The position numbers were made by a program, and so were the translations under genes. DNA of 32,597 bases from a virus: positions 1 through 32,597 of the IMG/VR virus record IMGVR_UViG_3300006790_000063; one strand, written 5' to 3'. Positions 16,274 to 23,143 of the stretch are shown piece after piece. The notes beneath the pieces are model-generated. The model was not told the origin of the DNA, searched no databases, and saw only the letters and a list, made by a program, of their open reading frames with translations. Within the stretch, counting starts at the first letter, position 1. Each line of letters starts with the position of its first letter.

Positions 16274-16918
16274 ATGACTGAGTTTGAAAAGTTAATTTAC
16301 AATAAACATCTTGCAATCACGCGTTCTAGTAGAGGTACACCTTTCAAACTAAGAAAAAATTGGAATAATATTGACGATACCACCAAACTTTGTCTAAAAA
16401 AACTTTCTAACTTCTTTAATAAGCATAAAAATATAAACATGGATAAGTTTTTCAAAGCTCCCCATGCAATTTATACAGATAATCCACACACTCCTTTGGA
16501 TTTTTACTTATCCATGAAAGCAGTAAAGCTTTATAGAGAGTACATTGACATGCTAAATAGAAAATCACCTGATTCTGAAGAGTCTTTAAAGGTTTTTAAA
16601 GAATCAGCCAAGTTTGTAATTAAGTTTTGTACAGAGAAAAAAATAAAATTTAGTGAATACCCTTCTCATTGTGAAAAAGATTCATTACCCTCTTTTTATC
16701 AGCATTTAAAACACGGAAAAGTTAGCGTTTATTTTCTGTTTATGTTTTCAGACTTTGAAAAACATCTTAAAACCTTGGACCCGGAAACAAGAAAATTTGT
16801 AATAGGAGACGTAGTAGAGGAAATACCAAAAATGCGAGCTAAATTCTACAATTGCAATGAAAATACAAAAAATACCCACAGTAAAATTATTGAAATGGCT
16901 AAAAAAGTACTTGGTTGA
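16274..16918 (+). CDS. 59: Probable gp59-like helicase loader
   Basis: The 214-residue protein is almost the same length as T4 gp59 (217) and sits directly upstream of gene 32, as in T4. It shares a recognisable pattern: KLYREYIDMLNR (near residue 80) corresponds to FYREYIGRLK of T4, and LPSFYQHLKHGKVSVYFLF (near residue 140) corresponds to the second-domain SSYIFKLLQSNIIS region. T4 gp59 binds forked DNA, gp32 and gp41 and loads the helicase. The protein is basic overall, as expected for DNA binding. The identification rests on remembered T4 sequence, length and gene order. A structure comparison would decide. Confidence 0.6.
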   Translation: MTEFEKLIYNKHLAITRSSRGTPFKLRKNWNNIDDTTKLCLKKLSNFFNKHKNINMDKFFKAPHAIYTDNPHTPLDFYLSMKAVKLYREYIDMLNRKSPDSEESLKVFKESAKFVIKFCTEKKIKFSEYPSHCEKDSLPSFYQHLKHGKVSVYFLFMFSDFEKHLKTLDPETRKFVIGDVVEEIPKMRAKFYNCNENTKNTHSKIIEMAKKVLG

Positions 16919-16942
16919 CTTTTATACGGATGTATCTATAAT
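16915..16942 (+). promoter_or_regulatory. Strong promoter of gene 32
   Basis: TTGACT (16915-16920), 16 bases and a perfect TATAAT (16937-16942). Unlike the other promoters here, the gene start is far away: transcription should begin near 16949, 61 bases before the gene 32 ATG. Confidence 0.85.
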
Positions 16943-16948
16943 AGACTT

Positions 16949-17009
16949 TGTACGGTAACGAGTGTTACCATGCGAATAAGATAAAAATAAAACTAAAACT
17001 AACTAAAAT
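16949..17009 (+). promoter_or_regulatory. Gene 32 mRNA leader with hairpin and A-rich tract
   Basis: Near the expected 5' end is a hairpin (GGTAAC 16954-16959, loop GAGT, GTTACC 16964-16969). It is followed by a minimal ORF ATG-CGA-ATA-AGA-TAA (16970-16984) and then an almost G-free, A-rich tract (16981-17009) with repeated ACTAAAA-like units and no Shine-Dalgarno sequence. T4 gene 32 is controlled by its own protein, which nucleates at a 5' pseudoknot and spreads along an unstructured AU-rich leader; this layout fits that mode. A closed pseudoknot was not convincingly found. Confidence 0.6.
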
Positions 17010-17882
17010 ATGACGAATATTAATTCATTATTTGATAGCATTAAAGATAGCATGGAGAAAAGCACTGGTCAATCTAATAGAGGCCAGTTTTTGAAGACAG
17101 AAGTAGGTAATACCTACACGGTACGTTTGATTCCGAACGTTACAGACGGTGCGAAGACATTCTTCCATTATTATACACATGGGTGGACGTCGTTTGCAAC
17201 AGGTCAATACATTAATCAAATCAGTCCACAAACGTGGGGTGAACGTGATCCTATTGGTGAAGCTCGATATCGTTTGAGTAAGAACGGTACAGCTGAAGAA
17301 AAGGAAAAAGCATCAACTATTCTACGTCGTGAAAACTGGATGGTTAATGTTTACGTAGTTAATGACCCGGTAAACCCAGACAATAACGGCACAGTTAAGT
17401 TGTTGCGTTTTGGTCGACAGCTTCATAAGGTGATTATGGAAGCAATGCAAGGTGAAGAGGCTGAAGATTTTGGTCCTCGTATCTTTGATGTTGAAAATGG
17501 GTGTGATTTCCGTATCAAGGTTGAAAAGCAAGGTGACTTTCCAACGTATGTTTCATCAAAGTTTGGGTTGCCTAAGCCTTTGAAGACGGATTACGATGGT
17601 GGTGTTGATGGTATTCATAAAAGTGCTCATGATCTTGAAGCGGTGTTTACTGTTAAGTCTTACGATGAACTAAAAGAGTTGTTGAACGAGCATTTCTTTT
17701 GTGTAAGTAATGATGAAGAAGTTAGTACTGCGACAGCTACAGCAGCAGTTGCAGCAGCAAGTACAGCAGCAGTAGTTGAAACCACTACTAGCACGGCAAC
17801 CGAGCCAGCTAAAGAGGAAGCTACTGAAACGTCTGAACAAGACATTGATGACTTGTTGGCTAGCTTGGATAACATGAGTTAA
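17010..17882 (+). CDS. 32: Single-stranded DNA-binding protein gp32
   Basis: The 290-residue protein has the gp32 plan: a short basic N-terminal region for cooperativity, an OB-fold core (TVRLIPN near residue 37; NVYVVNDPVNPDNNGTVKLL near residue 113, the region matching NILVVKDPAAPENEGKVF of T4; FGRQLHKVIM; FRIKVEKQGDFPTY) and an acidic tail ending DIDDLLASLDNMS, like the T4 DLDDLLNDL tail that recruits partners. The T4 zinc site is absent: the segment matching SCPVC reads GERDPIGEA. A long Ala/Thr-rich linker (about residues 238-275) joins core and tail. It coats ssDNA at the fork and probably represses its own translation through the leader upstream. Confidence 0.9.
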   Translation: MTNINSLFDSIKDSMEKSTGQSNRGQFLKTEVGNTYTVRLIPNVTDGAKTFFHYYTHGWTSFATGQYINQISPQTWGERDPIGEARYRLSKNGTAEEKEKASTILRRENWMVNVYVVNDPVNPDNNGTVKLLRFGRQLHKVIMEAMQGEEAEDFGPRIFDVENGCDFRIKVEKQGDFPTYVSSKFGLPKPLKTDYDGGVDGIHKSAHDLEAVFTVKSYDELKELLNEHFFCVSNDEEVSTATATAAVAAASTAAVVETTTSTATEPAKEEATETSEQDIDDLLASLDNMS

Positions 17883-17883
17883 C

Positions 17884-18408
17884 ATGCAACAACCACAGCC
17901 TCAAGAAAGAACTAACGTAAATCATGAACAGGTGAACTCTGAGCCCACGGCTCAGAGTGACCCCTATGATGACGCATTAGCGTTTAAATCCCTGTTAACT
18001 GCTGTACATGGTGAATTTAACCATATGGTTAATGACAACATGGTTGAAGGTACAGCAAATTTAAGTAAAATAAATGGTGCACAAATTTTAGAAAAGGGAG
18101 TTAAGGAAATTATGGGTCAACAAAGACCGCAATCACAAATTCCTCAACAAATTCAACAACAAATTGAACAACCATTACCTCCTCAACCGGTTCAACAACA
18201 ACCACCACCCCCTCAATTAATTCCACAACCTCAACCCGAACCTGTAGTATTAGAAGACCCAAATCAGTTACAATTAGACTTTGATAGATCTGCTACAGTA
18301 ACGGAAATTTTCGATAAATTGGAAAATTTAGAAACAAAAATTAACAAAATATTAAAGCTTCTAGAAAAACCTCCTGTCGCCAAAAAAAAGACAGTTGTAA
18401 AAAAGTAG
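17884..18408 (+). CDS. Pro/Gln-rich linker protein between gp32 and the clamp
   Basis: The 174-residue product has a mixed N-terminal half, a very Pro/Gln-rich stretch (about residues 79-120), a short predicted coiled coil (KLENLETKINKILKLLEK, near residue 146) and a Lys-rich end (AKKKTVVKK). Residues around 127-133 read NQLQLDF, similar to the QLxLF-type motif that binds sliding clamps, which is suggestive because the clamp gene comes next. It starts one base after the gp32 stop and has no Shine-Dalgarno sequence, so it is probably translated by re-initiation from gp32 mRNA. No known family is recognised; an adaptor in the replication complex is a hypothesis. Confidence 0.7.
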   Translation: MQQPQPQERTNVNHEQVNSEPTAQSDPYDDALAFKSLLTAVHGEFNHMVNDNMVEGTANLSKINGAQILEKGVKEIMGQQRPQSQIPQQIQQQIEQPLPPQPVQQQPPPPQLIPQPQPEPVVLEDPNQLQLDFDRSATVTEIFDKLENLETKINKILKLLEKPPVAKKKTVVKK

Positions 18409-18422
18409 ATACCTTCTATAAT
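18395..18422 (+). promoter_or_regulatory. Promoter abutting the sliding-clamp gene
   Basis: TTGTAA (18395-18400), 16 bases and a perfect TATAAT (18417-18422) end 5 bases before the ATG. The -10 is flanked by a small inverted repeat (ACCTT 18411-18415, AAGGT 18423-18427). Confidence 0.65.
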
Positions 18423-18427
18423 AAGGT

Positions 18428-19153
18428 ATGGTCATTAATATCCAAAATAAGAGTCAATTTATTAATAGCTTTCTTAAGCCTATTGGTGCATTGACTGAGT
18501 CAGTTATTATTAAGAGTGTTAATAATAAACTTATTTGCATTGCAAACAACGAACAAGGTTTTATTTTATGTGCTACATATAATTTAGATCTTAAAGATAC
18601 GGTGCAATTGAATATACCTAATGTTAAACGTTTAGAAAAGGTAATATCGTTTATTGGCCATGATTCATTTGATTTAAAATATCAAGCTAATGCGTTATCG
18701 TACAAAGATGATAAAATTAGATTTAAATATCACTTTTTAGATGATAATATTATTCAATCACCAAAGTTAAGCTTGAAAAAAATTAGTGAGCTTGACAAGG
18801 ATATCAATTTTGAAATTGGTTTTGACAAAATTACAGAATTAGCTAAAGGTGCTGCTTTTGTTTCAGAATCAGAAAAGCTTTATTTTAATATTTCTGAAAA
18901 AGGTGTGTATGGTGAAATAACCGACAAGGCTAATTCATCAGTAGATAGTTATGAAATACAATTATGTGAACCGGATGCGTCAATAAATGCAGATGTTTCG
19001 TTTCCAGTTCATTTTGATATTGTGAGATTATTATCTAGTTCAAATTGCGAAACAATGAAAGTTAGTTTTAATACAACACAAGGGTTTTGCATATTTGATA
19101 TTAGCACAGACGCGACTAATTTAAAATATATCGTATCAGGATTGCAGCAATGA
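18428..19153 (+). CDS. 45: Sliding clamp gp45-like
   Basis: The 241-residue protein is close to T4 gp45 (228) in length and has the alternating short beta strands and paired-domain look of a processivity clamp: an N-terminal FINSFLKPIGALTESVII helix-strand unit, two similar halves, and a final strand FDISTDATNLKYIVSG. Sequence motifs in clamps are weak, so this call leans on length, fold pattern and position among replication genes. The trimeric clamp would tether gp43 (whose tail DLFSLLGE fits as a ligand) and activate late transcription. The clamp loader genes 44 and 62 are not in the window. It overlaps the next gene by ATGA. Confidence 0.75.
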   Translation: MVINIQNKSQFINSFLKPIGALTESVIIKSVNNKLICIANNEQGFILCATYNLDLKDTVQLNIPNVKRLEKVISFIGHDSFDLKYQANALSYKDDKIRFKYHFLDDNIIQSPKLSLKKISELDKDINFEIGFDKITELAKGAAFVSESEKLYFNISEKGVYGEITDKANSSVDSYEIQLCEPDASINADVSFPVHFDIVRLLSSSNCETMKVSFNTTQGFCIFDISTDATNLKYIVSGLQQ

Positions 19154-19494
19154 GTAATAAAATTTCAACCTTGGGTTATTTTAAGAAAAGACTTAAAGAT
19201 AACGGTTTTATTGTATTGGATTTATTTAAAAATTACAGTAGTAAAGATCCCCGTAAATGGACAATTATGTTAAATCCTAATTTTGAGAGTTTAATTGTTA
19301 CTTGTAGGATTGAACCAGATTTTGAATCACCTGTTTACGAATTTATAAGTGCAACATCTAAATCCCCCGTTAATATATCCACCTCTTCCATGGAAGTTAT
19401 TATTGATAAATTACTTAACACATTTAATATTAACAATAATAATAAAAATTCACCATATTTTAAAGAGAAGAGCCTTGATAAACCAAACACTTAA
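19150..19494 (+). CDS. Small hypothetical protein coupled to the clamp gene
   Basis: The 114-residue product begins MSNKISTLGYFKKRLKDNGF, then a compact alpha/beta region with DPRKWTIMLNP near residue 34 and LIVTCRIEPDF near residue 48, and a polar Asn/Lys-rich tail. Its ATG overlaps the clamp stop (ATGA), so it is translationally coupled and probably works in DNA replication or late transcription. I have an impression of similar short proteins in marine T4-like phages, but no function can be named. Confidence 0.65.
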   Translation: MSNKISTLGYFKKRLKDNGFIVLDLFKNYSSKDPRKWTIMLNPNFESLIVTCRIEPDFESPVYEFISATSKSPVNISTSSMEVIIDKLLNTFNINNNNKNSPYFKEKSLDKPNT

Positions 19495-19502
19495 AGTAAA
19501 AT
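19475..19502 (+). promoter_or_regulatory. Promoter abutting the RmlD-like gene
   Basis: TTGATA (19475-19480), 16 bases, TAAAAT (19497-19502), then 6 bases to the ATG at 19509. The -35 lies inside the end of the preceding gene. Confidence 0.6.
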
Positions 19503-19508
19503 AATTTT

Positions 19509-20594
19509 ATGCCAGACGAAAATATTATCGACGCTGAATTCGAAGAGACTACAAATGAGTACGAAGTAAATGATAGACAAAAAGTGCTTATTGTAGGCAA
19601 TGGTTATATAGGCTCTACACTAGGTAACTTCCTTTCATTAGATGAACAAAATATTGAAGTTCACACTATTTCTAGAGAACAAGTTAATTATCTAGACAGA
19701 GAAGAGTTAAGTCAATTTTTTAATTCTTATGTCGAACAAGGTGTTTCGTTTGATCACGTAGTAAACTGTGTTGGTTTTGCCGGAAACAAGAATGTAGATG
19801 ACGTAGCAGATGATGTAGAATTAGCTTACATTCTTAATACTGTGTTTCCTGTAACGTTGGCTTCAGTTTGTCAACGGTTTAATATACCTTCTGTAATTAA
19901 TATTGGTACGGGGTGTATTTACGACGGTTATAAAGAAGATTCAGAAACAGGCTACAACGAAACAGATATTCCTAACTTTGGTATTTCTAATAATTCATCC
20001 ACGTACTCTAAAACAAAACATCTTGCTGAGATTGCAATTACTAATTCATTTGCGAACGTTTATAGTTTAAGAATTAGAATGCCTCTTAGTGAGGTACCTT
20101 CAGAAAAGAATAACAGAAACCTATATGAAAAATTATTAGGTTATCAAAAATTACTTAACACAAAAAATAGTGTTACTTATCTTTATGATTTACATAATGT
20201 AATTTACAACATTATTATCTCTAATGAAATCCCGTTCGGGGTGTATAATGTTGTTAATGATGGCGAACTAACTGGTGAGACAATCTTAGAAGTCTTTAGA
20301 GAAAATAATGACAAACTTGTTGAAGCAGGCTTAGTTGAAGAAGGTTATCTCGATACTGTTGAATTGCTTAGTTTAGACCAGTTTACCTCAGCAGATCTTG
20401 TTAAAGAACCGAGAAGTAATACAACTTTAGATAATTCTTTAATCAAAGATATATTGGGTATCGATTTGGTAACTATTAACAAAGAATGGTTGTCTGAAAA
20501 CTTTGTTAAATTTATAGAAGCGTCAAAAACTTCTTCTGAAGAAGATTCTGCTGATGGTGAAAATGAAACCACCGAAGAATCTTCTGAAGAGTAA
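19509..20594 (+). CDS. RmlD-like NAD(P)-dependent sugar reductase/epimerase with acidic tail
   Basis: The 361-residue protein is an extended SDR enzyme. An acidic 20-residue leader precedes the nucleotide-binding strand VLIVGNGYIGSTLG (near residue 26); a NVD-rich N-terminal half, INIGTGCIYDG near residue 135 and the catalytic YSKTK (YxxxK) near residue 170 follow. It resembles dTDP-4-dehydrorhamnose reductase, which would complete a dTDP-deoxysugar route with RmlA and RmlB, although RmlC is not seen. The C-terminal 25 residues are Ser/Glu-rich and probably disordered, unusual for this family. It overlaps rmlB by one base (TAATG), so the two are coupled. Confidence 0.75.
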   Translation: MPDENIIDAEFEETTNEYEVNDRQKVLIVGNGYIGSTLGNFLSLDEQNIEVHTISREQVNYLDREELSQFFNSYVEQGVSFDHVVNCVGFAGNKNVDDVADDVELAYILNTVFPVTLASVCQRFNIPSVINIGTGCIYDGYKEDSETGYNETDIPNFGISNNSSTYSKTKHLAEIAITNSFANVYSLRIRMPLSEVPSEKNNRNLYEKLLGYQKLLNTKNSVTYLYDLHNVIYNIIISNEIPFGVYNVVNDGELTGETILEVFRENNDKLVEAGLVEEGYLDTVELLSLDQFTSADLVKEPRSNTTLDNSLIKDILGIDLVTINKEWLSENFVKFIEASKTSSEEDSADGENETTEESSEE

Positions 20595-21529
20595 TGAATA
20601 TCGTAGTCACAGGCGGTCACGGATTCATTGGCAGTCATTTATGTAAGTATTTGACTGCCAAAGGAGCTAACGTTTATAATATTGATAGTCTAACTTATGC
20701 CTGTGACTACGTAAACATTACAAAAGTACCTACAGTTGAAACACTTCGTTATAATATTGTCACCGATCAAATTAAACTTGATAAATGGTTTAACTGTCAC
20801 CCTCGGTTTGATGCATTAATTCACTTAGCTGCAGAAACACATGTAGATAATAGTATACATAAACCCTGTGCATTTGCAAGTACAAACGTAGTTGGTACAT
20901 GTACTATGTTAAACATAGCTAAACGATATTATATTCCAAAATATATACAGGTTTCAACTGATGAAGTTTATGGTTCACTCGAAGAAGATGAAAATCCTTG
21001 GGATGAATCTAGACTTTTAGAACCAAATTCCCCTTATTCGGCATCTAAAGCAAGTGGTGATTTACTAGCTTTATCATATTACAAAACTTTCGGCATGGAT
21101 ATTAGGATTACAAGGTGTTGTAATAACTTTGGAATAGGTCAACATATAGAAAAATTAATTCCTAAATCTATTTTGTCTGCCAAAAAGTATAATTATATTG
21201 ACATTTACGGGGATGGTACAAACGAAAGAGAATGGATACATGCTGAAGACCATGCTAGGGGAATATACAAAGTATTACAGTACGGTCAACAAGGAGAAAT
21301 TTATAATATTGGTACAGGAGAAACTTTTTCAAATAATGAAATAGCAAATATGATTATTAAAAGAGTTAATCCTAACGCTAGCATAAGTTATATAAAAGAT
21401 AGACCCGGTCACGATAAAAAATACCAGGTAGATTTTTCTAAAATTGAAAAAATTGGTTTTAGACCGCAACGTTCTATAAAAGACGAAAAGGAATGGGATG
21501 AAATGGTTCGGTATTACGAAAAATACTAA
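20594..21529 (+). CDS. rmlB: dTDP-glucose 4,6-dehydratase (RmlB)
   Basis: The 311-residue protein has the NAD-binding GGHGFIGSH (residues 7-15), NIDSLTYA near residue 29, HLAAETHVDNSI near residue 77, the active-site STDEVYG near residue 118, the catalytic YSASKASGD near residue 149, RCCNNFG near residue 175, and DRPGHDKKYQVD near residue 273. This series is diagnostic for RmlB, including the Asp-Glu pair that sets dehydratases apart from epimerases. It converts dTDP-glucose to dTDP-4-keto-6-deoxyglucose. It is slightly shorter than cellular RmlB (about 350). The ATG shares a base with the upstream stop; the next gene starts inside its last 32 bases. Confidence 0.93.
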   Translation: MNIVVTGGHGFIGSHLCKYLTAKGANVYNIDSLTYACDYVNITKVPTVETLRYNIVTDQIKLDKWFNCHPRFDALIHLAAETHVDNSIHKPCAFASTNVVGTCTMLNIAKRYYIPKYIQVSTDEVYGSLEEDENPWDESRLLEPNSPYSASKASGDLLALSYYKTFGMDIRITRCCNNFGIGQHIEKLIPKSILSAKKYNYIDIYGDGTNEREWIHAEDHARGIYKVLQYGQQGEIYNIGTGETFSNNEIANMIIKRVNPNASISYIKDRPGHDKKYQVDFSKIEKIGFRPQRSIKDEKEWDEMVRYYEKY

Positions 21530-21764
21530 AGTACCTAAAAAACGGTACCTTTATGCTGTTAAAAACGGTGATCATGCTGGTAAATTTATAGCTTACATTG
21601 ACACCCTTCAAGACCACTATTGTTTTTTAGCTGTTCCAGGTAATGAAAAACTTAAAATTCCTATTGTTGACTTCGAAAATGGAATTGATTCAGAAATTGT
21701 CGATTTTGTAGAAGTTCTACCAAAAAACATTTACAAAGTTCTGGAAGCACAACATTTAACTTGA
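21498..21764 (+). CDS. Small hypothetical protein overlapping rmlB
   Basis: The 88-residue product begins with a basic segment (TKNTKVPKKRYLYAVKNG) and continues as a beta-rich domain (GKFIAYIDTLQDHYCFLAVPGN), perhaps an SH3- or Sm-like barrel. The ATG at 21498 lies 32 bases inside rmlB, but has a good Shine-Dalgarno-like AAGGA (21488-21492) and no better in-frame start follows. Function is unknown. Confidence 0.65.
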   Translation: MKWFGITKNTKVPKKRYLYAVKNGDHAGKFIAYIDTLQDHYCFLAVPGNEKLKIPIVDFENGIDSEIVDFVEVLPKNIYKVLEAQHLT

Positions 21765-21788
21765 TTAATATCAGATTTTTCATATAAT
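21761..21788 (+). promoter_or_regulatory. Promoter of the small basic protein and exonuclease genes
   Basis: TTGATT (21761-21766), 16 bases, a perfect TATAAT (21783-21788), then 6 bases to the ATG at 21795. This is one of the cleanest examples of the leaderless geometry. Confidence 0.75.
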
Positions 21789-21794
21789 ATTTGT

Positions 21795-22007
21795 ATGAAG
21801 TCGTTAAGAGATCGCATTCTAAGTGCTAAAACGAAAAATGAAGTAGAAACGTTGGCTGATGAGTTTAAAGCCTATAGTGAAGCTTCTAATAATACTAAAA
21901 CTAAGGTAAAAAAAGCCGTTAAAGAACGTTTATTTCAACTTGATGAAGTAAATAAACCAAAAAAAATAAAAAAAGTAACCCAAAAATCTAAAAAGACGAA
22001 AGCTTAG
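21795..22007 (+). CDS. Small Lys-rich protein
   Basis: The 70-residue product is a charged helix (residues 1-45) followed by a very basic tail (PKKIKKVTQKSKKTKA). It is probably a nucleic-acid-binding or host-interaction protein, but no family is recognised. It is the first gene after a strong promoter and ends one base before the exonuclease ATG, so the two are likely co-translated. Confidence 0.65.
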   Translation: MKSLRDRILSAKTKNEVETLADEFKAYSEASNNTKTKVKKAVKERLFQLDEVNKPKKIKKVTQKSKKTKA

Positions 22008-22008
22008 T

Positions 22009-22917
22009 ATGGTTACATTAATTCTGGATGCAAATAATCTTTTGTATCGTACATATTGGGTTAATAAAAACAACATTACTGGACCGGACTTAACCGCAGT
22101 AATGTTCCTTAAAGCAGTCAAGTCATACTGTGATAAATTTAACCCTACTCAAGTTTATGCTGTTTGGGATAAAAAAATAAAATACCCTTCTACTAACTTT
22201 AGAAAAAAATCATCTAAAGGTAATTATAAAAGCAATAGAGATGGTGAAATTGCAAAAGAAGCTCATAGAAATGACAATGTTATTAAAACATTGCTCAACA
22301 GTTTAGGTATAAAAAGTATGTACCCCAATGTAATGGAAGCGGATGATGTTATTGCTTATTTGACTCACAAATTACCAGGTAAAAAGTTTATTATTACTGT
22401 TGATAAAGATTTATATCAACTTATTGACGATAACACATATGTGTTTAATCCTATTCAAAAAGTAACTATAACACCCCATAACTTCAATATCTACACTAAA
22501 GGAGTACAAATAAAAGACTTTGTTGATTACAAAGCTCTTGTTGGTGATAATAGTGATAATATTAAAGGTCTTAACAAAGTTGGTCATAAAAGAGCATTGA
22601 ATCTAATTGAAAAGTTTGATAAATCGTCACCTAAAAATGTATTAACAGAAGATCAATTTAAGATTTATGAATGTAATAAAAAGATTATGGATCTTTCTAT
22701 TGGTTATAAATTTTACGACGATGAAATACCTATTTACGAAAAACAATTAGAAGAAGGTATGCCAGAAAAAGACTTAGACGCTTTTTTTGATTACTGTAAA
22801 GAATCTAAATACAGTTCTATTCTAAAAAATAAAGATAAATGGATAAGTTCATTTAAACTAAATGATTCATTACAAGAAGTACTTAGTAAGCTTAATAATA
22901 AAGCAGTCATGAATTAA
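22009..22917 (+). CDS. rnh: 5'-3' exonuclease / RNase H (FEN family)
   Basis: The 302-residue protein is a flap endonuclease-type nuclease like T4 RNase H (305 residues). Acidic metal-binding clusters are visible: LILDANNLLYR (residues 4-14), the tail of the arch region followed by MEADDVIAYL near residue 105, TVDKDLYQL near residue 126, and DYKALVGDNSDNIKGL near residue 180, which begins the helix-hairpin-helix segment (VGHKRALNLI). It removes RNA primers and flaps from Okazaki fragments with gp32 and the clamp. It follows the Lys-rich gene by one base. Confidence 0.9.
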   Translation: MVTLILDANNLLYRTYWVNKNNITGPDLTAVMFLKAVKSYCDKFNPTQVYAVWDKKIKYPSTNFRKKSSKGNYKSNRDGEIAKEAHRNDNVIKTLLNSLGIKSMYPNVMEADDVIAYLTHKLPGKKFIITVDKDLYQLIDDNTYVFNPIQKVTITPHNFNIYTKGVQIKDFVDYKALVGDNSDNIKGLNKVGHKRALNLIEKFDKSSPKNVLTEDQFKIYECNKKIMDLSIGYKFYDDEIPIYEKQLEEGMPEKDLDAFFDYCKESKYSSILKNKDKWISSFKLNDSLQEVLSKLNNKAVMN

Positions 22918-22927
22918 ATATTGAGAT

Positions 22928-23125
22928 ATGAACAACAACATTAATAATATGCAAATGGTTAGACCAGTACCTATTACCAGTCCTATTTCTGGTAATCCAG
23001 TACACCCTAGGATGCATACATATGAACAAAACGGTAATATTGTTACCGAAGCTCATTGGATTGATCCTAATAGCGGTGCTTTTATTAGAAAAGGTATTGT
23101 TTCTATTGAACCTAAGCAGAAGTAG
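22928..23125 (+). CDS. Small conserved hypothetical protein before the primase
   Basis: The 65-residue product has a polar Asn-rich start and a compact core (PISGNPVHPRMHTYEQNG, then EAHWIDPNSGAFIRKG). I recall similar short proteins in marine T4-like phages, without function. It lies between exonuclease and primase genes with no clear promoter of its own and only a weak ribosome-binding signal. Confidence 0.65.
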   Translation: MNNNINNMQMVRPVPITSPISGNPVHPRMHTYEQNGNIVTEAHWIDPNSGAFIRKGIVSIEPKQK

Positions 23126-23133
23126 TATATAAT
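23106..23133 (+). promoter_or_regulatory. Promoter of the primase gene
   Basis: TTGAAC (23106-23111), 16 bases, a perfect TATAAT (23128-23133), then 10 bases to the ATG. The whole element overlaps the end of the previous gene. Confidence 0.68.
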
Positions 23134-23143
23134 CCTCCTTGGT

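Noticed and set aside
18411-18427. ACCTT/AAGGT inverted repeat around the clamp promoter -10 as an operator
   Set aside because: Five-base arms separated by seven bases are expected by chance here, and no second copy was recognised at other promoters.
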